The notes: a model not told the origin generated them from the letters alone. Shown: positions 8,649-17,146, numbered from the stretch's first letter. The stretch is DNA of 64,000 nt from JALORV01 sp963766365 (GCA_963766365.1 CAVXZK010000010.1:62001-126000); one strand, 5' to 3'. A program made the numbers and translations.

Positions 8649-9901
8649 AGCGCTGGCTCGACGGCCTGAAGCCCTCGCGCTCGCGAGGCAGTCGCGCGCC
8701 CGCGGCCGGAGGAGCGGCGCTGGCGCTGGCTGGCCTGGGTGGCGCTCCGGCAGCCAGCACAGCTCGCCAGCCGACGGGAGTGGACCGCACGCTGATGGCC
8801 GTCGTCGCGGCGCTCATCATGATCGGCACGGTGATGGTGTACTCGGCATCCATCTCGCTGGCGGATTCGCCACGATTCAATGTTGCACCGACTCATTTCC
8901 TGATGCGGCACCTGCTGGCGCTGGGGATCGCCTTCTGCGCGGCCGCGCTGGCGTTCCAGGTGCCGATGCAAACCTGGCAGCGACTCGCACCGTGGGTCTT
9001 CTGCGGCGCCTTCGCCTTGCTGGTGCTGGTGCTGATCCCGGGCGTCGGCAAGGGGGTCAACGGCGCCCGGCGCTGGATTCCGCTCGGTGTGCTGAACCTC
9101 CAGCCGTCCGAACTGATGAAGGTCGCCTGCGTGCTCTACGCGGCGAACTTTACGGTGCGCAAGCAGGATTTCATGCACCAGTTTGCCAAGGGCTTCCTGC
9201 CGATGGCCATCGTGATGGGCGCAATCGGCGTGCTGCTGCTGTTGCAGCCTGACCTGGGCGCGTTCGGCGTCATCGTCGCGATCGCGATGGGAATCCTGTT
9301 CCTCGGCGGCGTCAACGGCAAGCTGTTCGCCGGCATCAGCGGCGCGCTCGCCTTGGTTTTCATGCTGGTCATCTGGCTCTCGCCGTGGCGCCGCGACCGC
9401 ATCTTTGCCTATCTCGACCCCTGGTCCGAGGCCAACGCACTGGGCAAGGCGTACCAGCTGTCGCATTCGCTGATCGCGTTCGGCCGCGGCGAGTGGTTCG
9501 GCGTCGGGCTTGGCGGCAGCGTCGAGAAGCTGCATTACCTTCCCGAGGCCCACACGGATTTCATCCTCGCGGTGCTGGGTGAAGAGCTTGGACTGGTCGG
9601 GGTCATGACCGTCGTCGTGCTGTTCTACTGGCTGGTGAAGCGGGCCTTCGAGATCGGTCGCCAGGCGATCGCGCTGGAGCGGACCTTCGCCGGACTCGTC
9701 GCGCAGGGCATCGGTCTGTGGATCGGTGTGCAGGCCTTCATCAACATCGGCGTGGCGACGGGTCTGCTGCCGACCAAGGGCCTGACGCTGCCGCTGATGA
9801 GTTACGGCGGCTCGGCGTTGCTATCGACGCTGGTCGCTCTGGCGATTCTGCTGCGCGTCGACCGGGAAAACAGAATCCTCATGCGCGGAGGCCGCGCATG
9901 A
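8642..9901 (+). CDS. ftsW: Septal peptidoglycan polymerase FtsW
   Basis: FtsW is the SEDS-family glycosyltransferase that polymerises lipid II at the septum with FtsI. The 419 residues begin at GTG inside the murD end (7-nt overlap). A variable alanine-rich cytoplasmic tail of about 50 residues is followed by about ten membrane helices. SEDS signatures are GARRWIPLG, LQPSELMK, LLLLQPDLGAFG and LPLMSYGGSALL near the C-terminus. An ATG further in is possible, but the GTG keeps contact with murD. The stop overlaps a short bridging ORF. Confidence 0.95.
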   Translation: MLKRWLDGLKPSRSRGSRAPAAGGAALALAGLGGAPAASTARQPTGVDRTLMAVVAALIMIGTVMVYSASISLADSPRFNVAPTHFLMRHLLALGIAFCAAALAFQVPMQTWQRLAPWVFCGAFALLVLVLIPGVGKGVNGARRWIPLGVLNLQPSELMKVACVLYAANFTVRKQDFMHQFAKGFLPMAIVMGAIGVLLLLQPDLGAFGVIVAIAMGILFLGGVNGKLFAGISGALALVFMLVIWLSPWRRDRIFAYLDPWSEANALGKAYQLSHSLIAFGRGEWFGVGLGGSVEKLHYLPEAHTDFILAVLGEELGLVGVMTVVVLFYWLVKRAFEIGRQAIALERTFAGLVAQGIGLWIGVQAFINIGVATGLLPTKGLTLPLMSYGGSALLSTLVALAILLRVDRENRILMRGGRA

Positions 9902-9963
9902 GCGCGAACGGCCGGTCCGAAGCGCTCATTCCGCAGCGCGCAGCGCGGAGCGCAGCCCAATGA
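9898..9963 (+). CDS. Possible 21-codon bridging ORF between ftsW and murG
   Basis: The ATG overlaps the ftsW stop (ATGA) and the TGA overlaps the murG start (ATGA). The predicted peptide MSANGRSEALIPQRAARSAAQ has no recognisable feature. It may serve only to carry ribosomes across a 58-bp gap, or arise by chance after insertion of GC-rich palindromic DNA. It is listed because the mraY-murD and murG-murC gaps have the same arrangement. Confidence 0.25.
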   Translation: MSANGRSEALIPQRAARSAAQ

Positions 9964-11033
9964 ATCACCTCGTCGTCGTCGCAGCAGGCACCGGCGGCCA
10001 CGTGATGCCCGGCATCGCGGTGGCCGAAGCGCTGCGCGGTCGTGGTTGGTCCGTGAGCTGGCTGGGAACGCAGTCGGGCATGGAACGCGGATTGGTCGAG
10101 CGCCATGGGATCGCATTCGATGCGATCGATTTCAGCGGCCTCCGCGGCAAAGGACTGAAGACGCTGCTGATGGGCGGCTTTCTGTTGCTGCGCGCCCTGT
10201 TTCAAAGCCGCGCGCTCCTGCGTGCGCGCTCGCCCAAGGTGGTTTTCACGACCGGCGGTTACGTGGCCGTGCCCGCCGGCATGGCGGCCAGCACGCTGGG
10301 TGTGCCGCTGGTGCTGATGAACTCCGACGCCGATTCGCTGCTGTCGACGCGGCTGCTGTCGCCGATTGCTTCCGGCGTGCTGTGTGGCTTCGACGGGGCG
10401 GCAGCGCAGAAGGCGGGTGCCAAGGGGCTGGTCACCGGAAATCCGGTGCGTGCGGAAATCGCCGCCATCCCGGCGCCGGCGCAGCGTTATGACGGCCGCT
10501 CAGGCCCGCTGCGATTGCTGGTCATCGGCGGCAGTCTCGGCGCGCAGGTGCTGAATGAAACCGTGCCCGCCGCGCTCGCCCGCATGCCGGCAGATAGGCG
10601 TGCGCGCGTGGTGCATCAGTGCGGGGCCAAACACGTGGACGCGGTGCAGGCGGCGTATCGCGATGACGGCGTCGAGGCGGAAATCGTCCCGTTCATCGAC
10701 GACATTGCCAGGCGCTATGCCGATGCGGATGTCGTGCTGTGTCGCGCCGGCGCAATCACGGTGACCGAACTGGCGGCCGCGGGCGTCCCCAGCATCCTCG
10801 TTCCGCTGGTCGCGTCGACGACTCACCACCAACGCACCAACGCCGAGTTCATGGCGAGCAGGGCCGCCGCGCTGCACCTGCCGCAGAACGAGTTGACGGC
10901 GGAGGGCCTCGCTGCGCTGCTGTCGGGCCTGACACGGGAACGCCTGCTCGAACTGGCCACCGCCGCGCGCGCGCTCGGCAGGCCCGACGCGACGACCACC
11001 GTTGCCTCGGTCATCGAGAGGGTGGCGGCATGA
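9960..11033 (+). CDS. murG: Lipid II synthase MurG (UDP-GlcNAc transferase)
   Basis: MurG is a peripheral GT-B glycosyltransferase that adds GlcNAc to lipid I on the inner membrane face. The 357 residues show GTGGHVMPGIAVAEAL at 10-25, TTGGYVAVPAG, the linker LVIGGSLGAQVLNE, and the UDP-GlcNAc site RAGAITVTELAAAGVPSILVP. The start ATG overlaps the stop of a 21-codon ORF that begins at the ftsW stop. The murG stop in turn overlaps a second bridging ORF. Confidence 0.96.
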   Translation: MNHLVVVAAGTGGHVMPGIAVAEALRGRGWSVSWLGTQSGMERGLVERHGIAFDAIDFSGLRGKGLKTLLMGGFLLLRALFQSRALLRARSPKVVFTTGGYVAVPAGMAASTLGVPLVLMNSDADSLLSTRLLSPIASGVLCGFDGAAAQKAGAKGLVTGNPVRAEIAAIPAPAQRYDGRSGPLRLLVIGGSLGAQVLNETVPAALARMPADRRARVVHQCGAKHVDAVQAAYRDDGVEAEIVPFIDDIARRYADADVVLCRAGAITVTELAAAGVPSILVPLVASTTHHQRTNAEFMASRAAALHLPQNELTAEGLAALLSGLTRERLLELATAARALGRPDATTTVASVIERVAA

Positions 11034-11179
11034 GGCCAGCGTGTCCCCGCCTCGGGGTTCTGGCGTGCCTATGGATTGCGCCGCTCCGCGCGACCGCTCC
11101 GGAGGAGCGGCGCCTAACTGGTCACTGCGAGTGCACTTGCGAGCCGCAGGCTCGCGTGCACGAGCAGTGTCTCCTATGA
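11030..11179 (+). CDS. Possible 49-residue bridging ORF between murG and murC
   Basis: The ATG overlaps the murG stop (ATGA) and the TGA overlaps the murC start (ATGA). The N-terminus (CPRLGVLACLWIAPL) is mildly hydrophobic and the C-terminal half has a CECTC cluster plus two more cysteines. That cysteine-rich part is encoded by the 47-nt palindrome at 11123-11169, so its composition may simply reflect the repeat. There is no homology I recognise. It could be a translational bridge or chance. Confidence 0.28.
   Translation: MRPACPRLGVLACLWIAPLRATAPEERRLTGHCECTCEPQARVHEQCLL
11045..11110 (+). repeat. Two small hairpins in the murG-murC gap
   Basis: CCCCG-CCT-CGGGG lies at 11045-11057. CCGCTCC-GGA-GGAGCGG lies at 11094-11110, where an upstream GCGCCGCTCC can pair alternatively with the same right arm. 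Both have three-nucleotide loops like several other palindromes of this cluster. Confidence 0.75.
11123..11169 (-). repeat. Compound palindrome, family copy in the murG-murC gap
   Basis: This is a 47-nt imperfect hairpin with outer arms CACTGC/GCAGTG, middle arms GTGCAC/GTGCAC and inner arms GCGAGCC/GGCTCGC around a GCA loop. The boundary TGCACTTGCGA ... TCGCGTGCA matches four further copies near ftsZ. The strand label is arbitrary. Confidence 0.85.
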
Positions 11180-12567
11180 AGCACGCGGTCAAGCACATCC
11201 ATTTTGTCGGCATCGGCGGCTCGGGGATGAGTGGCATCGCCGAGGTCCTGCTGACGCTGGGTTACAGCGTCAGCGGATCCGATACGGCGACCAGCGGGAC
11301 CACGCGCCGCCTGGCGCAACTCGGAGCGCAGATCGCCCAGGGCCACGCAGCCGAAAACGTCACCGGGGCCGATGCGGTGGTCGTATCGACCGCCGTCTCG
11401 GCCAGCAACCCGGAAGTGATGGCGGCTCGTGCACACCGCATCCCGATCGTGCCGCGCGCTGTCATGCTGGCCGAACTGATGCGGCTGAAGCAGGGCATCG
11501 CGATCGCCGGCACGCACGGCAAGACGACGACGACCAGTCTGGTTGCCAGCGTGCTGGCCGCGGGGGGGCTCGATCCGACCTTCGTCATCGGCGGCAGGCT
11601 CAACTCGGCCGGCGCCAACGCGCGTCTCGGCACCGGCGACTACATCGTCGTCGAAGCCGATGAATCGGACGCGTCGTTCCTCAACCTGATGCCGGTGATC
11701 GCGGTCGTGACCAACATCGACAACGATCACATGGAGACGTACGGCCACGATTTCTCGCGGCTGAAGCAGGCGTTCGTCGAATTCCTCGGGCGCCTGCCGT
11801 TCTATGGCTCCGCCGTGCTGTGCATCGACGATCCGCACGTGCGCGACATCCTGCCGTTCGTCTCGAAGCCGGTGCTGAGCTACGGTTTCGCACCCGAGGC
11901 GCAGGTGCGGGCGGTCGATGCCGTACCTGACGGCACGCGCATGCGGTTCACGGCGCGGCGCGAAGGCCAGCCGCCGCTGGCGGTCTCGCTCAACCTGCCC
12001 GGAAATCACAACGTGGCCAACGCGCTGGCTGCAATTGCCGTCGGCACCGAACTCGGAGTGGCCGATGCGGCGATCGTCGACGCGCTCGGTTCGTTCACCG
12101 GGGTCGGCCGCCGTTTTGCGCGCCACGGCGAGCAGCCGGCGCCGGGCGGCGGCAGCTACACGCTGATCGACGACTACGGTCACCACCCGGTGGAGATGGC
12201 CGCGACGATCGCGGCCGCGCGGGGGGCGTTCCCGGGCAGACGCCTGGTCCTTGCGTTCCAGCCGCACCGCTATACCCGCACGCGCGACTGCTTCGAGGAC
12301 TTCGTCAAGGTGCTGTCGACGACGGATGTGCTGTTGCTTGCGGAGGTCTATCCGGCGGGTGAGGCGCCGATCGTAGCGGCCGATGGCCGCTCGCTGGCGC
12401 GGGCACTGCGGGTGAGCGGCAAGGTGGAGCCGATGTTCGTCGAGGCGATTGACGACATGCCGGCGGCGCTGCACGACGTCGTCCGCGATGGCGACGTGGT
12501 GATCACGATGGGCGCGGGTTCGATCGGACAGGTGCCGGCGCGGCTGATGGCAGCGGGTGCGGAATGA
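11176..12567 (+). CDS. murC: UDP-N-acetylmuramate:L-alanine ligase MurC
   Basis: MurC adds the first amino acid of the stem peptide. From ATG 11176 (MKHAVKHIHFVGIGGSGMSG) it has 463 residues. An upstream in-frame extension exists but crosses the palindromic gap and is not family-like. Motifs are GIGGSGMSGIAE near the start, the ATP loop GTHGKTTTT at about 112-120, EADESDASF, NIDNDHMETYG and DDYGHHPVE. The start overlaps the stop of the preceding bridging ORF, and the stop overlaps ddl (ATGA). Confidence 0.96.
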   Translation: MKHAVKHIHFVGIGGSGMSGIAEVLLTLGYSVSGSDTATSGTTRRLAQLGAQIAQGHAAENVTGADAVVVSTAVSASNPEVMAARAHRIPIVPRAVMLAELMRLKQGIAIAGTHGKTTTTSLVASVLAAGGLDPTFVIGGRLNSAGANARLGTGDYIVVEADESDASFLNLMPVIAVVTNIDNDHMETYGHDFSRLKQAFVEFLGRLPFYGSAVLCIDDPHVRDILPFVSKPVLSYGFAPEAQVRAVDAVPDGTRMRFTARREGQPPLAVSLNLPGNHNVANALAAIAVGTELGVADAAIVDALGSFTGVGRRFARHGEQPAPGGGSYTLIDDYGHHPVEMAATIAAARGAFPGRRLVLAFQPHRYTRTRDCFEDFVKVLSTTDVLLLAEVYPAGEAPIVAADGRSLARALRVSGKVEPMFVEAIDDMPAALHDVVRDGDVVITMGAGSIGQVPARLMAAGAE

Positions 12568-13520
12568 GCAGTTCAGCAAGTTCGTTCGGCAAGGTCGGAG
12601 TGCTGTTCGGAGGCAAGTCCTCCGAGCGCGAGGTTTCGATCATGTCGGGCACGGGCGTGCTGAACGCCCTGAAGAGCCGCGGCGTCGATGCCCATCCCTT
12701 CGATCCCGGCCTCCAGAGCCTGGCCGAACTCGAGGCCGCACGCTTCGATCGAGTCTTCATCGCGCTGCATGGACGTGGCGGTGAGGACGGGACGATCCAG
12801 GGTGTCCTGGAGACGCTCGGCGTGCCCTACACGGGCAGCGGGGTGCAGGCCTCGGCGATCGCAATCGACAAGGAGACGACGAAACAGATCTGGCTGCAAG
12901 CCGGCATCCCGACCCCGGCGCATCGCGTCGGCCATGCGACCACTGACTGGATGCAGGTCATTGCCGAACTGGGCGACCAGCTGATCGTCAAGCCGTCGCG
13001 CGAGGGCTCGACGATCGGCATCACGAAGGTCACCAGCCATGACCACAACGAACTCGAGTTCGCGTTCGAGGCGGCGGCGCAGTACGACGACGCGGTGCTT
13101 ATCGAGCAACTGATTGTCGGGCGTGAACTGACCTGCGCGATCCTCGGCGAGGGCAGCGTGGCCGAGGCGCTGCCGCTGATCGAGATTCGTGCGCCCAACG
13201 AGAACTACGACTATCACAGCAAGTACTTCAGCGACGACACGAAGTACCTGTGCCCGGCTCCGGTGGATGCCGACTCGGCAGCTCGCGTCAGCCAGCTGTG
13301 CCTGCGCGCCTACCGCGCGCTCGGCGCGCGCGGCTGGGGTCGCGTGGACGTGATGCTGCGCGATGACGGTGCGCCGTTCCTGCTGGAGCTCAACACCTCG
13401 CCGGGCATGACCGGCCACTCGCTGGTGCCGATGGCCGCGCGCGCTGTCGGACTGAGCTACGAGGACCTGGTCCTGCGCATCCTGGCGATGGCGACGCTAG
13501 ACACACGGAGGCGCGGATGA
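12564..13520 (+). CDS. ddl: D-alanine:D-alanine ligase Ddl
   Basis: This cytoplasmic ATP-grasp enzyme makes D-Ala-D-Ala for MurF. The 318 residues show VLFGGKSSEREVS at the N-terminus, ALHGRGGEDG, VKPSREGSTIGI in the ATP-grasp domain and the C-terminal LLELNTSPGMTGHSLVP metal/substrate loop. It is coupled by ATGA overlaps to murC upstream and ftsQ downstream, the usual DdlB position in dcw clusters. Confidence 0.96.
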   Translation: MSSSASSFGKVGVLFGGKSSEREVSIMSGTGVLNALKSRGVDAHPFDPGLQSLAELEAARFDRVFIALHGRGGEDGTIQGVLETLGVPYTGSGVQASAIAIDKETTKQIWLQAGIPTPAHRVGHATTDWMQVIAELGDQLIVKPSREGSTIGITKVTSHDHNELEFAFEAAAQYDDAVLIEQLIVGRELTCAILGEGSVAEALPLIEIRAPNENYDYHSKYFSDDTKYLCPAPVDADSAARVSQLCLRAYRALGARGWGRVDVMLRDDGAPFLLELNTSPGMTGHSLVPMAARAVGLSYEDLVLRILAMATLDTRRRG

Positions 13521-14284
13521 GGGCGGCCGGGCTGATGAATGCGGCCGCCCTGCTGGCAGCACTGGTCGCGACCGGACTGCTGCTCGTCGCAGGTGCCCGC
13601 TGGTTTGCGGCGCGCCCGATGTTCGACTTCAAGCGCATCGAAGTGCGCGGCGATCTGCAGCATGTTTCGGCGGCATCGATCCGGGCGGCGATCGCGGGTC
13701 GGTTGAAAGGAAACTACTTCACGATGCGGCTGGACGAGGCGCGTCGACTGCTGGAAACCGTGCCCTGGGTCGCGCAGGCCTCGGTTCGACGCGTGTGGCC
13801 GAACCGCCTGCTGATTACGCTGCGCGAACACCGCGCACTGGGCGGATGGGGCAACGGCCGGCTGCTGTCGGACAGCGGTGAGCTCTTTGTAGCCAACGTC
13901 GCGGAGGCCGAGATCTTCGGCCCGCTGCCTGAGTTCAGCGGCCCGGATGCCGAAGCGCGGACGATTGCAGCGCGTTACTACGAGTTCGCTGCGCTGATCG
14001 CGCCGCTGTCGCTGGCGATCGACGCGATCGACGTGTCTGACCGCCGTTCCTGGACGCTGCAGGCCAGTGGACCGGGCGTGTCCTCCACGGCCCTGGAGCT
14101 CGGCCGTGACGACCCGCCGGGGACGCTGCAGCGACGCATGAGCGACGTGGTGGCGTCGTATCCGATGATGGCCGCGCACGTTGGTGGCCCCCCTGCGCGC
14201 ATCGATGCGCGCTACGCCAATGGCATCGCTGCCGCCGCGCCATCGCGCGCTCCTGAAACGCAGGCCCGACCAGTCCGACCATGA
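13517..14284 (+). CDS. ftsQ: Cell division protein FtsQ
   Basis: FtsQ is a bitopic divisome protein that bridges FtsL/FtsB with other division proteins. The 255 residues show a short cytoplasmic N-terminus, one membrane helix (about 7-28), a POTRA domain beginning FDFKRIEVRGDLQHVS, and the FtsQ domain with VPWVAQASVRRVWPNRLLITLREHRA-like family sequence. The start overlaps the ddl stop and the stop overlaps ftsA. Confidence 0.93.
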   Translation: MRAAGLMNAAALLAALVATGLLLVAGARWFAARPMFDFKRIEVRGDLQHVSAASIRAAIAGRLKGNYFTMRLDEARRLLETVPWVAQASVRRVWPNRLLITLREHRALGGWGNGRLLSDSGELFVANVAEAEIFGPLPEFSGPDAEARTIAARYYEFAALIAPLSLAIDAIDVSDRRSWTLQASGPGVSSTALELGRDDPPGTLQRRMSDVVASYPMMAAHVGGPPARIDARYANGIAAAAPSRAPETQARPVRP

Positions 14285-15513
14285 GAACCGAAACTAAAGA
14301 CCTGATCGTCGGCCTCGATATCGGCACGTCCAAGGTGGTCGTCGCCGTCGCGGAAGCGCAGCCCGATGGCCGCTTCCAGGTGATCGGCCTCGGGCAGGCC
14401 GCCTCGCAGGGTCTGCGCAAGGGTGTCGTCGTCAACATCGAGGCGACTGTCCAGTCGATCCGCCGGGCGCTCGAGGAAGCGGAGCTGATGGCGGCGTGCC
14501 AGATCAAGGACGCCTTCACCGGCATCGCGGGCAACCACATCAAGAGCTTCAACTCGAGCGGAATGGTGGCGATCAAGGATCGCGAGGTCTCGGCGAGCGA
14601 TGTGACCCGCGTCATCGAGACCGCGAAAGCGATCAACATCCCAACCGACCAGCAGGTGCTGCATGTGCTGACGCAGGAGTTCATCGTCGACGGCCAGGAG
14701 GACATCCGCGAGCCGATCGGAATGAGCGGTGTGCGGCTTGAGGTGCGCGTTCATATCGTGACCGGCGCGGTCAGTGCGGCGCAGAACATCATCAAATGCG
14801 TGCGCCGCTGTGGCCTCGAGGTGCAGGACCTGATCCTGCAGCCGCTGGCGTCGTCGCTCTCGGTGCTCACGACTGATGAGAAGGAGCTCGGCGTCGCGCT
14901 GGTGGATATCGGCGGCGGCACCAGTGACATTGCCATTTTCACCGGCGGCGCGATCCGTCATACCGCGATCATCCCAATCGCCGGCGACCAGATCACCAAC
15001 GACATCGCGATGGCGCTGCGCACGCCGATTCCAGACGCCGAGGAGATCAAGGTGCGCTGGGGCGTCGCCAAGGAAGTGCTCGCCGATCCGAACGAGAAGA
15101 TCGAAATTCCGGGGCTGGGCGACCGCGGACCGCGGTTGCTATCGCGGCAGGCGCTTGCCGCGGTGATCGAGCCGCGTGTCGAGGAACTTTTCACGCTGAC
15201 GCAGCAGGTGATCCGCGAGTCGGGCTACGAGGAACTGCTGTCATCGGGAATTGTGCTGACGGGCGGCACGAGCCTCCTGCCGGGCATGACCGAGCTGGCC
15301 GAGGACGTGTTCCTGAAGCCGGCGCGCATCGGCTGGCCGCACTACGACGGGTCGCTCGCCGATGTCGTCAAGAACCCGCGTTTCGCGACGGCGATCGGCC
15401 TGCTGGTCGAAGCCCATTCGCAGCGCCAGCGCGGCCGCAAGATCGCCCAGCAGACCGGCTCATTCAAGCAGACGTTCAAGAGGATGAAGGAATGGATCGT
15501 CGGCAACTTTTAG
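14281..15513 (+). CDS. ftsA: Cell division protein FtsA
   Basis: FtsA is the actin-like membrane tether of FtsZ. The 410 residues contain GLDIGTSKVVV (phosphate 1 motif), the SHS2/1C domain, LVDIGGGTSDIAIF (phosphate 2), VLTGGTSLLPG (adenosine motif) and a C-terminal amphipathic membrane-targeting segment ending in FKRMKEWIVGNF. ATGA overlap with ftsQ. Unlike most junctions in this cluster, the gap to ftsZ is long (395 bp) and packed with palindromes. Confidence 0.97.
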   Translation: MRTETKDLIVGLDIGTSKVVVAVAEAQPDGRFQVIGLGQAASQGLRKGVVVNIEATVQSIRRALEEAELMAACQIKDAFTGIAGNHIKSFNSSGMVAIKDREVSASDVTRVIETAKAINIPTDQQVLHVLTQEFIVDGQEDIREPIGMSGVRLEVRVHIVTGAVSAAQNIIKCVRRCGLEVQDLILQPLASSLSVLTTDEKELGVALVDIGGGTSDIAIFTGGAIRHTAIIPIAGDQITNDIAMALRTPIPDAEEIKVRWGVAKEVLADPNEKIEIPGLGDRGPRLLSRQALAAVIEPRVEELFTLTQQVIRESGYEELLSSGIVLTGGTSLLPGMTELAEDVFLKPARIGWPHYDGSLADVVKNPRFATAIGLLVEAHSQRQRGRKIAQQTGSFKQTFKRMKEWIVGNF

Positions 15514-15566
15514 CGCTCGCAAGCGATGTACGCGACGCTGTGCGTCGCACGTGCATCGCTTGCGCT
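15512..15566 (+). repeat. Compound palindrome, family copy 1 in the ftsA-ftsZ gap
   Basis: A hairpin of about 55 nt begins over the ftsA stop codon. Outer arms are GCAAGCGATG/CATCGCTTGC. The family boundary TACGCGA ... TCGCACGTGCA surrounds a short inner stem CGC-loop-GCG. It is the reverse orientation of the copy at 15761. Confidence 0.88.
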
Positions 15567-15618
15567 CAAGTCAACGCGGCCGCCTTCGGGCTGCCGGGCG
15601 GCGACTGCGGCATGAAAT

Positions 15619-15751
15619 GCGCGATTCGCTTTGGCGAATCGCGCGACGGCGGCATTGGAGCTGTGAGCGAAGCGCTCGCAGCTCGAGGTCGTCCGTTCGT
15701 TGCCTTTGTTAGCGCGAGCCGTGCCGAGCCGCCTCAAGCGGCTCGCGCTAA
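15619..15751 (+). repeat. Three further hairpins in the ftsA-ftsZ gap
   Basis: GCGCGATTCGC/GCGAATCGCGC (15619-15644) is a perfect 11-bp stem. GAGCTGTGAGCG/CGCTCGCAGCTC (15658-15684) is 12 bp with one wobble and an AAG loop. TTAGCGCGAGCCG/CGGCTCGCGCTAA (15709-15751) is a perfect 13-bp stem with a 17-nt loop. None is followed by a clear T-run, so they are not convincing terminators. Confidence 0.85.
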
Positions 15752-15760
15752 TCCAAACAC

Positions 15761-15805
15761 GTCCGGCGCGCACGTGCGAGCCGAAGGCTCGCGTACACGC
15801 CGGAC
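15761..15805 (-). repeat. Compound palindrome, family copy 2 in the ftsA-ftsZ gap
   Basis: A 45-nt hairpin with outer arms GTCCGGCG/CGCCGGAC, family boundary GCACGTGCGA ... TCGCGTACA and inner stem GAGCC-GAA-GGCTC. The boundary matches the copies at 11123, 15512, 17102 and 17221, while the inner stem differs. Confidence 0.88.
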
Positions 15806-15908
15806 GCCCGTAGAAGCGGGCAATGCCAAGCGCGTTGTTGCAGTTGCGCTTTTGGCCTTGCGCGTTTCGCATTGATGCAGCAACCAAACCGAGGAGCAGG
15901 AGCACACG

Positions 15909-17093
15909 ATGACATTCGAGATACTTGAGACAGAAACGCGCGGCACGATCATCAAGGTAGTCGGTGTCGGCGGCGCGGGTGGCAATGCGGTCGAGCACAT
16001 GATCCGGCGCGGGGTGCAGGGCGTCGAGTTCATCTGCGCGAACACCGATCACCAGGCACTGGCACGCTCGTCGTCGAAGAACGTGCTGCAGCTGGGCCAG
16101 ACCGGCCTTGGCGCAGGCAGCCGTCCGGAGGCGGGTCGCCAGGCTGCCGTGGACGGCCGCGAACGCATCGCCGACGCCCTGCGCGGTGCGCATATGGTGT
16201 TCATCACCGCGGGCATGGGCGGTGGGACAGGCACGGGTGCGGCGCCAGTCGTTGCGGAGGTTGCGAAGGAGCTTGGCCTTCTGACCGTTGCCGTGGTTTC
16301 GAAGCCGTTCGAATTCGAAGGTCCAAAGCGCATGAAGGTCGCAGAGAGCGGACTCGCTGAACTCGAGGCGTCGGTGCATTCGCTTATCGTCATCCTCAAC
16401 AACAAGCTGGAAGAGGTGATGGGTGAGGATGCCGAGATGGCGGACTGCTTCCGAGCGGCCGACGACGTGCTGCACAACGCCTGCGCCGGCATCGCCGAGA
16501 TCATCAATGTCCCGGGGCTCGTCAACGTCGACTTCGAGGATGTCAAGACGGTGATGAGCGAGCACGGCAAGGCGATGATGGGCACGGCCACTGCGTCGGG
16601 CCTGGACCGGGCGCGCATCGCGGCCGAGCAGGCGGTCGCCAGCCCCCTGCTGGAAGGCGTCGATTTGTCCGGGGCGCGCGGCGTGCTCGTCAACATCACG
16701 GCGTCGCAGTCGCTGAAGATGAAGGAAACGCGCGAGGTGATGAACACGATCCGCGCCTTCGCGGCTGAGGACGCAACCGTCATCTTTGGAACCGTGCGCG
16801 ACGACTCGATGGGCGACGCGCTGCGCGTGACGGTTGTCGCGACCGGGCTCGGACGCGCCGCCTCGAAGAAACAGTCGACGCCGTTCACTGTCGTGCGCAC
16901 CGGAACCGACAATGCACCGTTGATGGTGAATGGGACGAAGGAACCTGCGGCCGGCGGCTCCGACTACAGCCACCTCGACACGCCCGCTGTCTGGCGATCA
17001 CGTGAGTCCGCCCAGTCGCGCGTCTCCGCACTTGAAGACAGCGGCAGCGACCGCTACGACATTCCGGCGTTCTTGCGGAAGCAGGCGGACTAG
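15909..17093 (+). CDS. ftsZ: Cell division GTPase FtsZ
   Basis: FtsZ is the tubulin homologue that forms the cytokinetic ring. The 394 residues contain the N-terminal GTPase with VVGVGGAGGNAVEHM, the tubulin signature GGGTGTG at about 104-110, the catalytic loop region around FRAADDVLHNACAGI, a short variable linker, and the conserved C-terminal peptide DIPAFLRKQAD that binds FtsA and ZapD (zapD is also in this window). AGGAG lies 6 nt upstream of the ATG. Confidence 0.98.
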   Translation: MTFEILETETRGTIIKVVGVGGAGGNAVEHMIRRGVQGVEFICANTDHQALARSSSKNVLQLGQTGLGAGSRPEAGRQAAVDGRERIADALRGAHMVFITAGMGGGTGTGAAPVVAEVAKELGLLTVAVVSKPFEFEGPKRMKVAESGLAELEASVHSLIVILNNKLEEVMGEDAEMADCFRAADDVLHNACAGIAEIINVPGLVNVDFEDVKTVMSEHGKAMMGTATASGLDRARIAAEQAVASPLLEGVDLSGARGVLVNITASQSLKMKETREVMNTIRAFAAEDATVIFGTVRDDSMGDALRVTVVATGLGRAASKKQSTPFTVVRTGTDNAPLMVNGTKEPAAGGSDYSHLDTPAVWRSRESAQSRVSALEDSGSDRYDIPAFLRKQAD

Positions 17094-17101
17094 CGTCGCT
17101 C

Positions 17102-17136
17102 GTGTACGCGATCGGCTGCGCCGATCGCACGTGCAC
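17102..17136 (+). repeat. Compound palindrome, family copy 3, downstream of ftsZ
   Basis: GTGTACGCGATCGGC pairs with GCCGATCGCACGTGCAC around a TGC loop. The boundary TGTACGCGA ... TCGCACGTGCA matches the copy at 15512 in the same orientation; the inner stem TCGGC differs. Confidence 0.88.
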
Positions 17137-17146
17137 TTGCTCCGAT

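Larger units (their letters stand above)
15514..15908. other. ftsA-ftsZ intergenic region (395 bp)
   Basis: The gap holds five palindromes and a stop-free frame of 127 codons (15492-15875) that starts inside ftsA and runs through all of them. I do not accept that frame as a gene because the sequence is dominated by the repeats. The ftsZ ribosome site (AGGAG at 15898-15902) is the last element. No promoter stands out, although ftsZ may need its own promoter this far from ftsA. Confidence 0.7.

Noticed and set aside
15492..15875. 127-codon ORF across the ftsA-ftsZ gap as a gene
   Set aside because: It begins inside ftsA without a ribosome site and its sequence is the translation of palindromic repeats; it ends 33 bp before ftsZ without overlap. 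It is kept only as an observation.
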